Positions 47,126 to 56,131 of a stretch of DNA of 64,000 nt are shown one piece after another (position 1 is the first letter of the stretch; each line of letters starts with the position of its first letter). The notes under the pieces are model-generated. The model searched no databases. It saw only the letters and a list, made by a program, of their open reading frames with translations, and was not told the DNA's origin. The position numbers and the translations under genes are program-made. The stretch is taken from positions 124,001-188,000 of the forward strand of contig QCHH01000001.1 in the NCBI GenBank assembly GCA_003279585.1, given 5' to 3'. The DNA comes from Prochlorococcus sp. AG-402-A08. Lineage in GTDB: Bacteria > Cyanobacteriota > Cyanobacteriia > PCC-6307 > Cyanobiaceae.

Positions 47126-47285
47126 ATTTAATTTAATTTTCTAGAAATTTAATAAGCCTAGTTTTTTCGAGATTTTATTATCAAATATTTATTAAAGAAT
47201 CCTTCATCCCTGACATTGAGCTATTTAATGCAGCGAAATGATTCCACAGTCGTCACACTAGCTCAAGTAGAAACTTATTAACTTA

Positions 47286-48704
47286 ATGACCAAGGCACAT
47301 TTTGGATTAGTCGGTCTTGGAGTGATGGGAGAGAACCTTGTTCTTAATGCAGAGCGTAATGGTTTTTCTAGTGTGGTCTATAACCGTACTTATCAAAAAA
47401 CTGAAGATTTTCTTTTTGGTAGGGGGTTAAATAAATCAATTCAAGGAGCGAAGGATCTTCAAGAATTTGTTTCAAAGCTGGAACGTCCAAGAAGAGTACT
47501 AATGATGGTTAAGGCCGGAGCAGCTACTGATGCTGTCATTAATCAGATTTCACCTTTCCTCGAGGAAGGTGACTTGCTCATCGATGGTGGAAATGCCCAA
47601 TTCTTGGATACAGAAAGAAGAGTAAAAGAACTTGAGAGTAAGAGTTTTGGATACATCGGGATGGGTGTATCAGGTGGAGCGAAGGGTGCATTGGAAGGAC
47701 CTAGCATGATGCCTGGTGGCACAAAGACTTCTTATGACGCCATAGAGAGTCTGTTAAAAAAAATGGCAGCGCAGGTTGAAGATGGACCTTGTGTGACTTA
47801 TATCGGCCCAGGGGGGTCAGGACATTTTGTTAAGACCGTTCACAATGGAATTGAATATGGCATTGAGCAAATTTTGGCTGAGGCCTATGACTTGATGAAG
47901 AGAGTTTGTGGAATGAGTGGGGATGAGATGGCTTCTGTTATGGGCTATTGGAATAAAACTGAAGAACTTTCCTCCTATCTTGTTGAAATTACTGAGGCAT
48001 GTTTAAAAGTTAAGGATCCTGATGATAATTCCGATCTTGTCGAAAAGATAATGGATAAGGCGGGTCAAAAAGGTACTGGCTTGTGGACAGTTGTCAGCGC
48101 GCTTGAACTTGGAGCTTCTGTCCCAACTATATATGCATCTTTGAATGGAAGGGTTATGAGTTCGATGAAAGACCAAAGAAATTATGCAGAAACAATTTTG
48201 AACGGCAATAAGCCTTCGTTTGTTGATTTTGGAAAGGCTTCTGATGGAATGCCCTTGCTTATGGATGCAGTTGTATTGGCTACAATAGCTAGCTATGCCC
48301 AAGGTATGGATATTTTGCGACTTGCTTCTGATGAATATAATTACGATCTGGACATGCCCTCTATAGCTCAAATATGGAAAGGTGGTTGCATAATAAGGTC
48401 TACTCTTTTGAGTCGTATACAGGACGCATTTAAGATAGATCCGAAGTTAAGCAATCTTATTCTAGATAGTTGGTTTACTGAACAGGTAAATAATCGTCTT
48501 TCTGGTCTGACTAAGGTTGTTTCTGCTGCTGCTAATGCTGGAATTCCAGTTCCGTGTTTAAGTAGCACTCTTGATTATTTAAATAGCCTTAGAACCTCTA
48601 GACTTCCCCAAAACTTGGTTCAGGCAATGAGAGACTGTTTTGGTTCTCATACTTATGAGCGCGTAGACAAAGCTGGATCATTTCACACTGAATGGATTGA
48701 TTGA
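47286..48704 (+). CDS. gnd: 6-phosphogluconate dehydrogenase
   Basis: Gnd oxidises 6-phosphogluconate to ribulose 5-phosphate with NADP+. The 472-residue protein begins GLVGLGVMGENLVLNAERNG (NADP site), has YIGMGVSGGAKGALEGPSMM (catalytic GVSGG), HFVKTVHNGIEYG (catalytic Lys), and KGTGLWT. The C-terminal tail DCFGSHTYERVDKAGSFHTE closes the active site of the partner subunit. Start is ATG. It is followed directly by pgl, giving an oxidative pentose phosphate pair. Confidence 0.96.
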   Translation: MTKAHFGLVGLGVMGENLVLNAERNGFSSVVYNRTYQKTEDFLFGRGLNKSIQGAKDLQEFVSKLERPRRVLMMVKAGAATDAVINQISPFLEEGDLLIDGGNAQFLDTERRVKELESKSFGYIGMGVSGGAKGALEGPSMMPGGTKTSYDAIESLLKKMAAQVEDGPCVTYIGPGGSGHFVKTVHNGIEYGIEQILAEAYDLMKRVCGMSGDEMASVMGYWNKTEELSSYLVEITEACLKVKDPDDNSDLVEKIMDKAGQKGTGLWTVVSALELGASVPTIYASLNGRVMSSMKDQRNYAETILNGNKPSFVDFGKASDGMPLLMDAVVLATIASYAQGMDILRLASDEYNYDLDMPSIAQIWKGGCIIRSTLLSRIQDAFKIDPKLSNLILDSWFTEQVNNRLSGLTKVVSAAANAGIPVPCLSSTLDYLNSLRTSRLPQNLVQAMRDCFGSHTYERVDKAGSFHTEWID

Positions 48705-48709
48705 GATCA

Positions 48710-49426
48710 ATGACTAAATACGTAATTCAAGTTTCAGAAGACAAAAACTCTCTCGCTCAAGCTGCCTCTGATTTGATTGCTCAGATTGTTGAGTCAACTT
48801 TAAAAATTAAAAATAAAGCAAAAATTGCCCTTTGCGGTGGTTCGACTCCTAAGACTGCTTATTCTTCATTGGGTAAAAAAAATCTTGATTGGATGAACGT
48901 CGATTTGTTCCTTGGAGATGAAAGATGGGTTGACAATGAATCTCAAGATAGTAATTGCTTTCTATTGAATAATTCATTATTTAAAGAAGGTAACCCTTCT
49001 CTAGATGCATCATTTTTTAGGGTTTCAACCGTTGAATTAGCATCGCCAGAGGATAGTGCTAAAGATTATGAAAAAATTTTGAAAAATAATTTGGATGGAG
49101 ATCCACCAAAATTTGATTTAATTTTATTGGGCTTGGGAGATGATGGTCATACAGCCTCCCTCTTCCCTGGTTCGGATGCATTGTTTGAAAGAGATAGCTT
49201 AATAACTGTTGGCGAAGGTAAAGGTCATAAAAGAATTACCTTTACTAGTAAATTACTCAGTTCAGCAGATAATGTGGTCTTCCTAATCAGTGGATCTTCT
49301 AAGCAAACGGCTCTTAAACGTCTACTTGATCAATCAGAATCATGGGAGCGAACACCCGCAAAATTAGTTTCACCAAATTCTGAAATTATTGTCTTAGCTG
49401 ATAAAGATGCTTACCCATCTTTCTAG
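48710..49426 (+). CDS. pgl: 6-phosphogluconolactonase
   Basis: Pgl hydrolyses 6-phosphogluconolactone before Gnd. The 238-residue product has ALCGGSTPKTAYSSL, the VDLFLGDERWVD motif, SQDSNCFLLN, LILLGLGDDGHTASLFPGS and a C-terminal LISGSSKQTALKRLL helix. I prefer the ATG at 48710 (MTKYVIQVS), just past the gnd stop. The TTG at 48701 would overlap gnd by 4 nt and add three residues. Confidence 0.94.
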   Translation: MTKYVIQVSEDKNSLAQAASDLIAQIVESTLKIKNKAKIALCGGSTPKTAYSSLGKKNLDWMNVDLFLGDERWVDNESQDSNCFLLNNSLFKEGNPSLDASFFRVSTVELASPEDSAKDYEKILKNNLDGDPPKFDLILLGLGDDGHTASLFPGSDALFERDSLITVGEGKGHKRITFTSKLLSSADNVVFLISGSSKQTALKRLLDQSESWERTPAKLVSPNSEIIVLADKDAYPSF

Positions 49427-49460
49427 TTAGATTATTGTATGAGTAGAGCAAACTTCTTAA

Positions 49461-50036
49461 TTGATTCCTAATTCACCACCGACTGAAATTTCAATAACTC
49501 CTCTCATGCAGGGTTCAGAATTTTCAGATTGGAAATCTCTGAATGACACAATTATGGGCGGCTTAAGTGTTGCAAAGTGTCGTTCTTCAGAGAAAGGCTT
49601 ATTTCTTGAGGGTAACTTAGTAGAAGAAGGAGGTGGCTTTGTTAGTTGCCGCTCTCCAATTTTTGATAAGCCTTTTGATCTTTCCAAATATTCCGGATTA
49701 ATTCTTGACGTTGAAGGAGAAGGGAGAACATTGAAATTTGCGATCGCTTGTGAAAAGAAACCTTTATCACTATTAAATCTTCTAAAAGGTGATATTCGCT
49801 GGGTTGCATCAATACCCACAAAGAAAAATGGAGTTAGTAGAATAAAAATACCTTTCAAAGATTTGGAACCGGCTCGTCGAGCAAAGCCTGTTCGACTACC
49901 TCTTAGTTTTGATCCCACATGTATCAATAGATTTCAAGTACTCCATTCAAAATTTGGTCAGCCAGGCAAAATGAACTCAGGATTTTTTGCTGGTCCTATC
50001 AAAGTCTTAATTAAGTCAATTAGTGCATACTCCTGA
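49461..50036 (+). CDS. CIA30/NDUFAF1-like domain protein
   Basis: The 191-residue protein has the CIA30 beta-sandwich pattern: FSDWKSLNDTIMGGLSVAKC near the start, EGNLVEEGGGFVSCRSPIFDKPFDLSKYSGLILDVEG-type strands, and FDPTCINRFQVLHSKFG. Homologues assist respiratory complex I assembly or act in plant chlorophyll-protein functions; the role in cyanobacteria is not settled. Start is TTG (MIPNSPPTE); the in-frame ATG at 49506 is also possible. It overlaps the next gene by 14 nt. Confidence 0.82.
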   Translation: MIPNSPPTEISITPLMQGSEFSDWKSLNDTIMGGLSVAKCRSSEKGLFLEGNLVEEGGGFVSCRSPIFDKPFDLSKYSGLILDVEGEGRTLKFAIACEKKPLSLLNLLKGDIRWVASIPTKKNGVSRIKIPFKDLEPARRAKPVRLPLSFDPTCINRFQVLHSKFGQPGKMNSGFFAGPIKVLIKSISAYS

Positions 50037-50418
50037 TTCGAAAGATAGCTTGATAGCTGAAGTTGCCAAAGCAGCAGACCTTTGTATGAAGCCATATGTT
50101 CATTCTGTTTTTTTAGAAAATCAATTAGATGATGTTAATGAGCTTGATGACTTGATTTTTAAAATTCAATCTAGAAATATAGACGGCGAAAGAGAAGAAT
50201 CTATGGATATTGAACTTGAAGTGTATAAAAGTGGGAATGAAGTAAATATGACTATATCTTGGAAATCATTAATTGATAGGCCGATATTATGGCAAGGGAA
50301 GCATGCTGTTTGGATGGATAGCTCTTCTGGTGTTCAATGCGAAACGCCTTCATATGGAAAACTTTTTGAGGCCCTTGCAAGAAGACTCAGGACTGTTTTT
50401 AAGGCTTCATTAACCTGA
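50023..50418 (+). CDS. 131-residue hypothetical protein
   Basis: The product has an acidic helical N-terminus (residues 5-45) and a mixed C-terminal domain including VNMTISWKSL, PILWQGKHAVWMDSSSG and KLFEALARRLRTVFKASLT. No family recognised. It is coupled to the CIA30 gene by a 14-nt overlap with a GTG start (MHTPDSKDS), suggesting a related job. It ends 2 nt before the convergent ilvD. Confidence 0.7.
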   Translation: MHTPDSKDSLIAEVAKAADLCMKPYVHSVFLENQLDDVNELDDLIFKIQSRNIDGEREESMDIELEVYKSGNEVNMTISWKSLIDRPILWQGKHAVWMDSSSGVQCETPSYGKLFEALARRLRTVFKASLT

Positions 50419-50419
50419 A

Positions 50420-52090
50420 CTATATTTGATCGGTTGTAGCTCCTTGGCTTGATGAACTTACTAGTCTGGAATACTTTCCAAGAATGCCTGTCTTGTATCT
50501 AGGCTTTGGCTTCTTCCAATTCTCTCTCCTCCTAGCTAGTTCTCGGTCTTCAACATTTAACTGAATTAACAATTTATTAGCGTCAACAGTAATACTGTCT
50601 CCTTCCTCTACTAACCCAATTGTTCCTCCAACGGCTGCTTCTGGAGCTACGTGACCGACCACTAATCCATATGATCCCCCACTAAATCGGCCGTCTGTAA
50701 TTAGTGCAACTTTCTCTCCCAATCCTTGACCTACAATTGCTGATGTTGGAGAGAGCATTTCTCTCATCCCTGGTCCTCCTACAGGCCCTTCATATCTAAC
50801 GACTACTACATCTCCAGCTTTGACCCTATTGTCTAGAATTGCAGCTAAGCATTCTTCTTCACTCTCGAAAACCCTTGCAGGCCCTGTTAAAACAGGAGTT
50901 TTGACCCCACTGATTTTTGCGACACTTCCTTCACTAGCTAAATTTCCTTTGAGAATAGCTAGATGTCCTTTCTTATAAATAGGATTTGATATTTCTCTGA
51001 TAACAGATTGATTTTCTTTGGGCTTTGAGGGGATATCTCTAAGAACTTCTTTAATTGTTTTACCTTCAATAGTTTTGCATTCTCCATGAAGCATTCCTGC
51101 ATCGAGGAGTAATTTCATTACTTGAGGAATCCCCCCGGCTTGATGTAAGTCTACAGTTACATATTTACCGCTTGGCTTGAGGTCGCAAATTACAGGAACA
51201 GTTTGTCTTATACGTTCAAAGTCATCGATTGTTAAATCAACTCCTGCAGTCCTCGCTATTGCAAGTAGGTGAAGGACAGAATTTGTTGAGCCACCAACAG
51301 CCATGATGACACTGATCGCATTCTCAAAGGATTTTTTTGTGAGCAAATCTAATGGTCTGATGTTGTTCTTAACTGCATTGACAAGAACCTGAGCACTCTT
51401 GGCAGCGCTCTCTGCTTTTTCATCATCTACAGCTGCCATTGTTGAACTAAATGGCAAACTAAAACCCATCGTTTCAATTGCCGCAGACATGGTGTTTGCA
51501 GTGAACATGCCACCACAACTACCAGGACCAGGGATAGCATTTTTTTCTACTGCAATTAAACGTTCTTCGTCGATTTTCCCACTTGTTAATTGACCGACAG
51601 CTTCAAAAGAACTAACTACGGTTAGGTCGCAACCATCTAATTTCCCAGGCTTAATTGTTCCTCCGTAAACAAAGATTGAAGGTATATTCATTCTTGCCAT
51701 CGATAACATTGCTCCGGGCATATTTTTGTCGCACCCACCTATCGCTAATACACCATCCATGCTTTGAGCATTGCAAGCTGTCTCAATTGCGTCAGCAATA
51801 ACTTCTCTTGAAACTAATGAATATTTCATCCCTTCTGTTCCCATAGAGATGCCGTCACTAACAGTGATGGTCCCGAATGTTTGAGGCATTGCACCAGCTT
51901 CTTTTAAAGCGGCCTCTGCTCTATTAGCCAGATCCATTAATCCCATATTGCATGGGGTTATTGTGCTGTGACCATTAGCGATTCCAATGATTGGCTTATT
52001 AAAGTCATTATCATCAAAGCCAACAGCTCTAAGCATTGCTCTGTTCGGTGACCGTTGAATACCCTGTGTTATCGCATTTGATCTAAGCAT
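50420..52090 (-). CDS. ilvD: Dihydroxyacid dehydratase
   Basis: IlvD dehydrates dihydroxy acids in valine, leucine and isoleucine synthesis. The 556-residue Fe-S enzyme has [11 protein letters not shown] near its first cluster ligand region, [33 protein letters not shown] (Cys ligands), and [19 protein letters not shown] near the C-terminus, with [16 protein letters not shown]. The length is standard for bacterial DHAD. Start is ATG. It is 32 nt downstream of the 99-residue gene on the same strand. Confidence 0.96.
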   Translation of the reverse strand: MLRSNAITQGIQRSPNRAMLRAVGFDDNDFNKPIIGIANGHSTITPCNMGLMDLANRAEAALKEAGAMPQTFGTITVSDGISMGTEGMKYSLVSREVIADAIETACNAQSMDGVLAIGGCDKNMPGAMLSMARMNIPSIFVYGGTIKPGKLDGCDLTVVSSFEAVGQLTSGKIDEERLIAVEKNAIPGPGSCGGMFTANTMSAAIETMGFSLPFSSTMAAVDDEKAESAAKSAQVLVNAVKNNIRPLDLLTKKSFENAISVIMAVGGSTNSVLHLLAIARTAGVDLTIDDFERIRQTVPVICDLKPSGKYVTVDLHQAGGIPQVMKLLLDAGMLHGECKTIEGKTIKEVLRDIPSKPKENQSVIREISNPIYKKGHLAILKGNLASEGSVAKISGVKTPVLTGPARVFESEEECLAAILDNRVKAGDVVVVRYEGPVGGPGMREMLSPTSAIVGQGLGEKVALITDGRFSGGSYGLVVGHVAPEAAVGGTIGLVEEGDSITVDANKLLIQLNVEDRELARRRENWKKPKPRYKTGILGKYSRLVSSSSQGATTDQI

Positions 52091-52122
52091 TTGATTCGTA
52101 TTTAATTGTTTAAAAATTAGAA

Positions 52123-52422
52123 TTAATTAGAAGATCCCAGGTCCTCTAATTGTTTCCGTACGTCTGCTATTGCCGAATTAAGCTGTTCAACACGTTGCTC
52201 AAGGTGCTCGTTGCTTTGATTCCCTAGAGTATTTGATTCTAATTCAGTTGCCTCAGAGCCATCTTGAATCCTTGGTGCATAAAGCATTGCCTTTTGCTTT
52301 CTGGTTTCTTGCCTTTTCTCTGCTTCAGAAAGTAACCACCAAGCTAGACCTGCAGCTCCAAGTACGGCACCACTAATCAATGATGCCAAACTTCCTGAAT
52401 TTGAATCTCGGTATTGGCTCAT
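52123..52422 (-). CDS. 99-residue membrane-anchored coiled-coil protein
   Basis: One hydrophobic helix (about 12-30, [16 protein letters not shown]) follows a short Ser-rich N-terminus. The rest is charged, with a C-terminal coiled coil ([20 protein letters not shown]). No named domain recognised. It resembles small cyanobacterial membrane-tethered proteins of unknown function. It lies between upp-like and ilvD in the same direction. Confidence 0.72.
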   Translation of the reverse strand: MSQYRDSNSGSLASLISGAVLGAAGLAWWLLSEAEKRQETRKQKAMLYAPRIQDGSEATELESNTLGNQSNEHLEQRVEQLNSAIADVRKQLEDLGSSN

Positions 52423-52446
52423 AGCTTTGAATAACTTCTTTAAATG

Positions 52447-53064
52447 CTAGTCCGATGAGGTGACTCTGGTTTTGATACGTAATGATGGATCACCAATTCC
52501 TGGTGATAGTTCACTTTCTGATATTAATTCAGGATCTATACAAGCACAATAAATATTCAAATCTTGAATATTTTCACCGATTTCTTTAAGACCTTGATTA
52601 GCGGCTAATGCTGTAATCACTCTTATCCTTCTTGCATCAATTTTTTTATCTTTAAGATGATTTAAATCTTTTAAAAGTTGTTTACCGGTTGTTATTTGAT
52701 CTATGTAAAAAATAATTCCTGCATTTTCCTCAATTTCTTTAGGTAGCCCGCCAATACACAAATTTGAATTGGGAATTAAATTTCTAGCACCTCTAAAGAG
52801 CTCAAGCCCTGCAGGCAAATAAGGAATTGCCAAAATAGGAATGTTCGGATCAATAATTGAGCATTCAGTTGTTCCTGCTGAAGTAGTGATCTGTTCTTTT
52901 TTACTTGGGATCCAATCTCTCAGAGCTTCATAAGTGAGCCAGGTACCGAGTTGTTCTAGGCCTGTTGCATAGAGGATTTCTGGGGTAGTAGGGTTCCTTA
53001 AAATAGTTAACCAATGTGATATGAGTGGGTGCGGAGGAACTATTACTCTTAAGCTCATTGACAT
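52447..53064 (-). CDS. uracil phosphoribosyltransferase-like protein, degenerate
   Basis: The 205-residue protein aligns with UPRT in order: a PPHPLISHWLTILRN opening, LTYEALRDW, then PILRAG replaced by IPYLPAG, the PRPP loop DPMLATGGS replaced by IDQITTGKQ, and the uracil loop PGLGDAGD replaced by PGIGDPSLR. The PRPP aspartate pair and key arginine are gone, so standard UPRT activity is doubtful. It may be a regulatory or structural relic. Start is ATG; two Met codons occur close together. It is divergent from the pentapeptide gene. Confidence 0.82.
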   Translation of the reverse strand: MSMSLRVIVPPHPLISHWLTILRNPTTPEILYATGLEQLGTWLTYEALRDWIPSKKEQITTSAGTTECSIIDPNIPILAIPYLPAGLELFRGARNLIPNSNLCIGGLPKEIEENAGIIFYIDQITTGKQLLKDLNHLKDKKIDARRIRVITALAANQGLKEIGENIQDLNIYCACIDPELISESELSPGIGDPSLRIKTRVTSSD

Positions 53065-53135
53065 GATTCATTCTTGGCCCTATTTGCCATAACGTGAATA
53101 ATTAAATTACCTGTTAAAAGTCCTTTTAAGCTCCA

Positions 53136-53648
53136 ATGAACAAAAAAACTTCTTTCATCTCTGATTTTAAAGCAATTGTTTTTGCTGTATTACTTATTTT
53201 TGTTTTGATCTTTCCTTCTCAAAGTGTTTTCGCTAGAACGCCTGCTGAGATTCGCAATCAAGAAGAACTAAATATTTCCCAGGATATGTCTAGTCAGGAT
53301 TTAAGTGGAAATGATTTCGTAAAACTAGATCTGAAGGGTATAAATTTCAGTGAATCAAACCTGACAGGAGCAGTATTTAATAATAGTAAACTGAATGGAG
53401 CAGATTTGCATGGTGCGCAGCTGAATGACGCTTTGGCATATGCAACTGATTTCGAAGGAGCTGATTTAAGGGATGTCGACTTCAATGGTGCATTATTGAT
53501 GGAAAGTACCTTCACAGATGCCCTTATTGAAGGAGCTGACTTTACAGATGCGGTAATAAGTCGAATACAACAAAAAGAACTATGTTCTATGGCTTCTGGA
53601 AAAAATTCAAAGACCGAGGAGGATACAAGCTATAGTCTTGGTTGCTGA
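53136..53648 (+). CDS. exported pentapeptide-repeat protein
   Basis: The 170-residue product has an N-terminal signal peptide (about 1-33, hydrophobic core IVFAVLLIFVLIF with cleavage near SVFA), then about 17 pentapeptide repeats with the A(D/N)LxG pattern (LSGND, LKGIN, LTGAV, LNGADLHGAQ, FEGADLRDVD, FNGALLME, IEGADFTDA), forming a right-handed quadrilateral helix. A C-terminal tail has two Cys (CSMASG and LGC). Thylakoid lumen or periplasm location is likely. Start is ATG. Confidence 0.85.
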   Translation: MNKKTSFISDFKAIVFAVLLIFVLIFPSQSVFARTPAEIRNQEELNISQDMSSQDLSGNDFVKLDLKGINFSESNLTGAVFNNSKLNGADLHGAQLNDALAYATDFEGADLRDVDFNGALLMESTFTDALIEGADFTDAVISRIQQKELCSMASGKNSKTEEDTSYSLGC

Positions 53649-53668
53649 CTTGTTGAATAAAAATAAAG

Positions 53669-54718
53669 ATGAGTGATAGTCGTCTACCAGTTACTGTGGT
53701 TACTGGGTTTTTGGGATCTGGCAAAACAACACTCTTGAGACATCTTTTAAGTGAAGCTCATCAACGTCTGGCTGTAGTAGTTAATGAATTTGGAACAGTA
53801 GGCTTAGATGGAGACCTTCTTAAAACCTGTGGCTTTTGCCCTGATGATGAAGTAGATGAAAGAATAGTTGAATTGAATAATGGCTGTTTATGTTGCACTG
53901 TTCAAGAGGACTTCTTACCTGCAATGGAAGCCTTGCTCCTTAGATCAAATCAGATTGATGGAATCATTATTGAAACCAGTGGTCTTGCTTTGCCAAAGCC
54001 TTTACTGCAAGCTCTGAATTGGCCTGCAATAAGAAGTAAAGTTTTTATTAATGGTGTCGTAACTTTGGTTGATGGATATGCTCTCTCAAACGGAAGTCCA
54101 GTGGGAGATTTAAAAAGTATTAATGAACAAATAACAAATGATAATAGTATTGAGCATTTAACTCCAATAAATGATCTTTTTAGAGATCAATTGATTTCTG
54201 CTGATCTCGTTTTGATTAGTAGGTCTGATTTGCTTTCTGCAAAAAGTTTTTCATTGGTTAGGGATGAGGTAAAAAAGCAAGGGGATTCCATTACTAATAT
54301 TCTGCCAATATCTAATGGAAAAATTGAACCTTCAGTAATTCTCGGCATTTGCAAAGAACAAAACAATATTTCTCGATCAGATCAAAATGACCATGACCAT
54401 GACCATGACCATGGCCATGACCATGACCATGTTGATGTAATAAGTGAGCATTTAAGATTTGAATTCCCAATTGATCGTGATTTATTGAAAGAAATACTTT
54501 TAAAACTAGTTCCTGAATATCAAATTCTTCGTATAAAAGGGAGATGCTGGATGGAGGGTAAGGCTTTGCCTCTTCAGATCCAAATGGTTGGAACTAGATT
54601 TAATTCATGGTTTGAGAGCGCGAATGATGATTCTTGGAAACCTTCTAAGGCTGGGATTGATTTAGTCTCTTTGAGTCTGAAAGGCGGAGTTGAAAAAGCT
54701 TTTGAATCTTCCTTTTAA
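53669..54718 (+). CDS. CobW-family metallochaperone-like GTPase
   Basis: The 349-residue protein has the COG0523 features: P-loop GFLGSGKTTLLRHLL (about 12-26), the metal site GCLCC (about 72-76), switch ETSGLALPKPLL, and a C-terminal CobW_C domain. The G4 motif is SRSD rather than NKxD. A histidine-rich stretch (DHDHDHDHGHDHDH) sits before the C-terminal domain, which points to zinc or another divalent metal. It is annotated cobalamin synthesis in many genomes, but metal allocation is more plausible. Start is ATG, 20 nt after the pentapeptide gene. Confidence 0.88.
   Translation: MSDSRLPVTVVTGFLGSGKTTLLRHLLSEAHQRLAVVVNEFGTVGLDGDLLKTCGFCPDDEVDERIVELNNGCLCCTVQEDFLPAMEALLLRSNQIDGIIIETSGLALPKPLLQALNWPAIRSKVFINGVVTLVDGYALSNGSPVGDLKSINEQITNDNSIEHLTPINDLFRDQLISADLVLISRSDLLSAKSFSLVRDEVKKQGDSITNILPISNGKIEPSVILGICKEQNNISRSDQNDHDHDHDHGHDHDHVDVISEHLRFEFPIDRDLLKEILLKLVPEYQILRIKGRCWMEGKALPLQIQMVGTRFNSWFESANDDSWKPSKAGIDLVSLSLKGGVEKAFESSF
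54389..54430 (+). repeat. 6-nt tandem repeat encoding His-Asp in CobW gene
   Basis: Seven GACCAT-type units run from 54389 to 54430 (one unit is GGCCAT), encoding alternating Asp-His. Slippage could change the number of metal-binding histidines between strains. Confidence 0.9.
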
Positions 54719-54852
54719 TTAATCGGTTCAAATTATTATATTTATATTAAAAATAGGTTGTATTTTTATTTTTATCCGCGATTCTTTGAGTGTTAGGAGA
54801 TAATTAATTCTCTTAGACCATTTTCTAATAGTTTCTAACCGGACTTTTTGTC

Positions 54853-55023
54853 GTGAGTCAAGCAGTTACCACTACCGAGAAAAATGAAGTTCAGAGTGTT
54901 GCAAATGCTTTGAAACTGAAGACCTGCAATAAATGTGGCGGTAATGGTTATATGAAATCCAGCCCCAATTGTTATCACACTTGTCTGACATGCCTAGGTA
55001 AAGGGTTAATAAGAGAACAATGA
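54853..55023 (+). CDS. 56-residue small zinc-finger protein
   Basis: A GTG-started frame encodes a polar N-terminus (MSQAVTTTEKNEVQS) and a four-cysteine site: TCNKCGGNGYM (CxxCGG), then CYHTCLTCLGKG (CxxTCxxCxGKG). This is a DnaJ-type CxxCxGxG pattern likely to bind one zinc ion. Small proteins of this kind in cyanobacteria are uncharacterised. It sits in the gap between the CobW gene and purS. The cysteine spacing strongly argues it is real. Confidence 0.78.
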   Translation: MSQAVTTTEKNEVQSVANALKLKTCNKCGGNGYMKSSPNCYHTCLTCLGKGLIREQ

Positions 55024-55129
55024 GAAAGTATCAATTAGAAATTTATCAAATATTATCTACAATAACTTTGTAACCTTCTTTCTTGGGTTAACTAAGGAAG
55101 GGAGTAGGAAATCCCATTGATTTTTAAAA

Positions 55130-55402
55130 GTGTCTTTATTTAAAGCAAGAGTATTTGTTCATTTAAGACCTTCTGTTTTGGATCCGGCGGGAGAGGCTAC
55201 AAGGTCAGCTACCAAGAGATTAGGAATAGATGGAGTTACTCAACTAAGAATTGGTAAATCTATTGAACTAGAGATCGAAGCGGCAAATCAGGAGGAAGCT
55301 CGATCGAAAATTGAGTTGATGAGTGATCGATTGCTCGCAAATCCTGTTATTGAGGACTGGTCTTTGGAATTTAAGGACGAACAGAAAACTCTTATAAACT
55401 AA
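55130..55402 (+). CDS. purS: Phosphoribosylformylglycinamidine synthase subunit PurS
   Basis: PurS is the small subunit of FGAM synthetase in the PurSQL form. The 90-residue product has KARVFVHLRPSVLDPAGEAT, LGIDGVTQLRIGKSIEL, and the C-terminal LLANPVIEDWSLE, all typical. Start is GTG (MSLFKARV). It ends 4 nt before purQ, forming an operon. PurL is not in the window. Confidence 0.94.
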   Translation: MSLFKARVFVHLRPSVLDPAGEATRSATKRLGIDGVTQLRIGKSIELEIEAANQEEARSKIELMSDRLLANPVIEDWSLEFKDEQKTLIN

Positions 55403-55406
55403 ATAA

Positions 55407-56060
55407 ATGAATATCGGAATTATTGTTTTTCCTGGATCGAACTGCGACAGGGACGTCAGGTGGGCTACTGAAGGATGCCTGGGAATTCCTACAAGTTTTC
55501 TATGGCATGAAACTACTGATTTAAATAGTTATGACGCAATTGTCATTCCAGGGGGTTTTAGTTATGGAGATTATTTACGTTGTGGAGCAATAGCAAGATT
55601 CGCACCTGTTTTAAATTCTTTAATCTCTTTTGTTGATAAAGGTGGAAAAGTTCTTGGTATTTGTAATGGGTTTCAAATACTTACTGAACTTGGTCTATTG
55701 CATGGAGCTTTGACAAGAAATAAGAATCTACATTTTATTTGCGATAGAGCAAATTTATCTATTGAAAGTACAAAATCATCTTGGATGAAAAATTATAAAA
55801 AACATGATTCTATTTCACTACCTATCGCTCATGGAGAAGGGAGATATCAATGTAGCAATGACATCTTGAAAAAATTGCAGGATGATGATTCGATTGCTCT
55901 AAGATACGCTCATAACCCAAATGGCTCAATCAATGATATTGCTGGAATTACAAATAAAAAAGGAAATGTTTTGGGGATGATGCCACATCCTGAAAGGGCT
56001 TGTGATGATGCTTTAGGTAATATTGATGGCAAGTCAATTCTTAGTACACTTCTTTCTTGA
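55407..56060 (+). CDS. purQ: Phosphoribosylformylglycinamidine synthase subunit PurQ
   Basis: PurQ is the glutaminase subunit that supplies ammonia to PurL. The 217-residue class I amidotransferase has [32 protein letters not shown], the nucleophile Cys in [18 protein letters not shown] and the His-Glu pair in [10 protein letters not shown]. Start is ATG. A strong terminator follows at 56081-56117. Confidence 0.95.
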   Translation: MNIGIIVFPGSNCDRDVRWATEGCLGIPTSFLWHETTDLNSYDAIVIPGGFSYGDYLRCGAIARFAPVLNSLISFVDKGGKVLGICNGFQILTELGLLHGALTRNKNLHFICDRANLSIESTKSSWMKNYKKHDSISLPIAHGEGRYQCSNDILKKLQDDDSIALRYAHNPNGSINDIAGITNKKGNVLGMMPHPERACDDALGNIDGKSILSTLLS

Positions 56061-56080
56061 ATTTATAAATCAAGGCATTA

Positions 56081-56117
56081 AAAAAGCTGCTATCAAAATG
56101 AGAGATAGCAGCTTTTT
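56081..56117. terminator. bidirectional intrinsic terminator between purQ and fba
   Basis: AAAAAGCTGCTATC (56081-56094) and GATAGCAGCTTTTT (56104-56117) form a perfect 14-bp stem with a 9-nt loop and T/A runs on both sides. It ends the plus-strand purQ operon and the minus-strand aldolase gene, whose stop is at 56132. Confidence 0.92.
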
Positions 56118-56131
56118 GTTAGCTTTTTAGC

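Noticed and set aside
48003-48371. 122-residue minus-strand ORF inside gnd
   Set aside because: Antisense shadow; gnd motifs are continuous across the region.
49457-49927. 156-residue minus-strand ORF over the CIA30 gene
   Set aside because: Antisense to a recognisable CIA30 domain and without motifs of its own.
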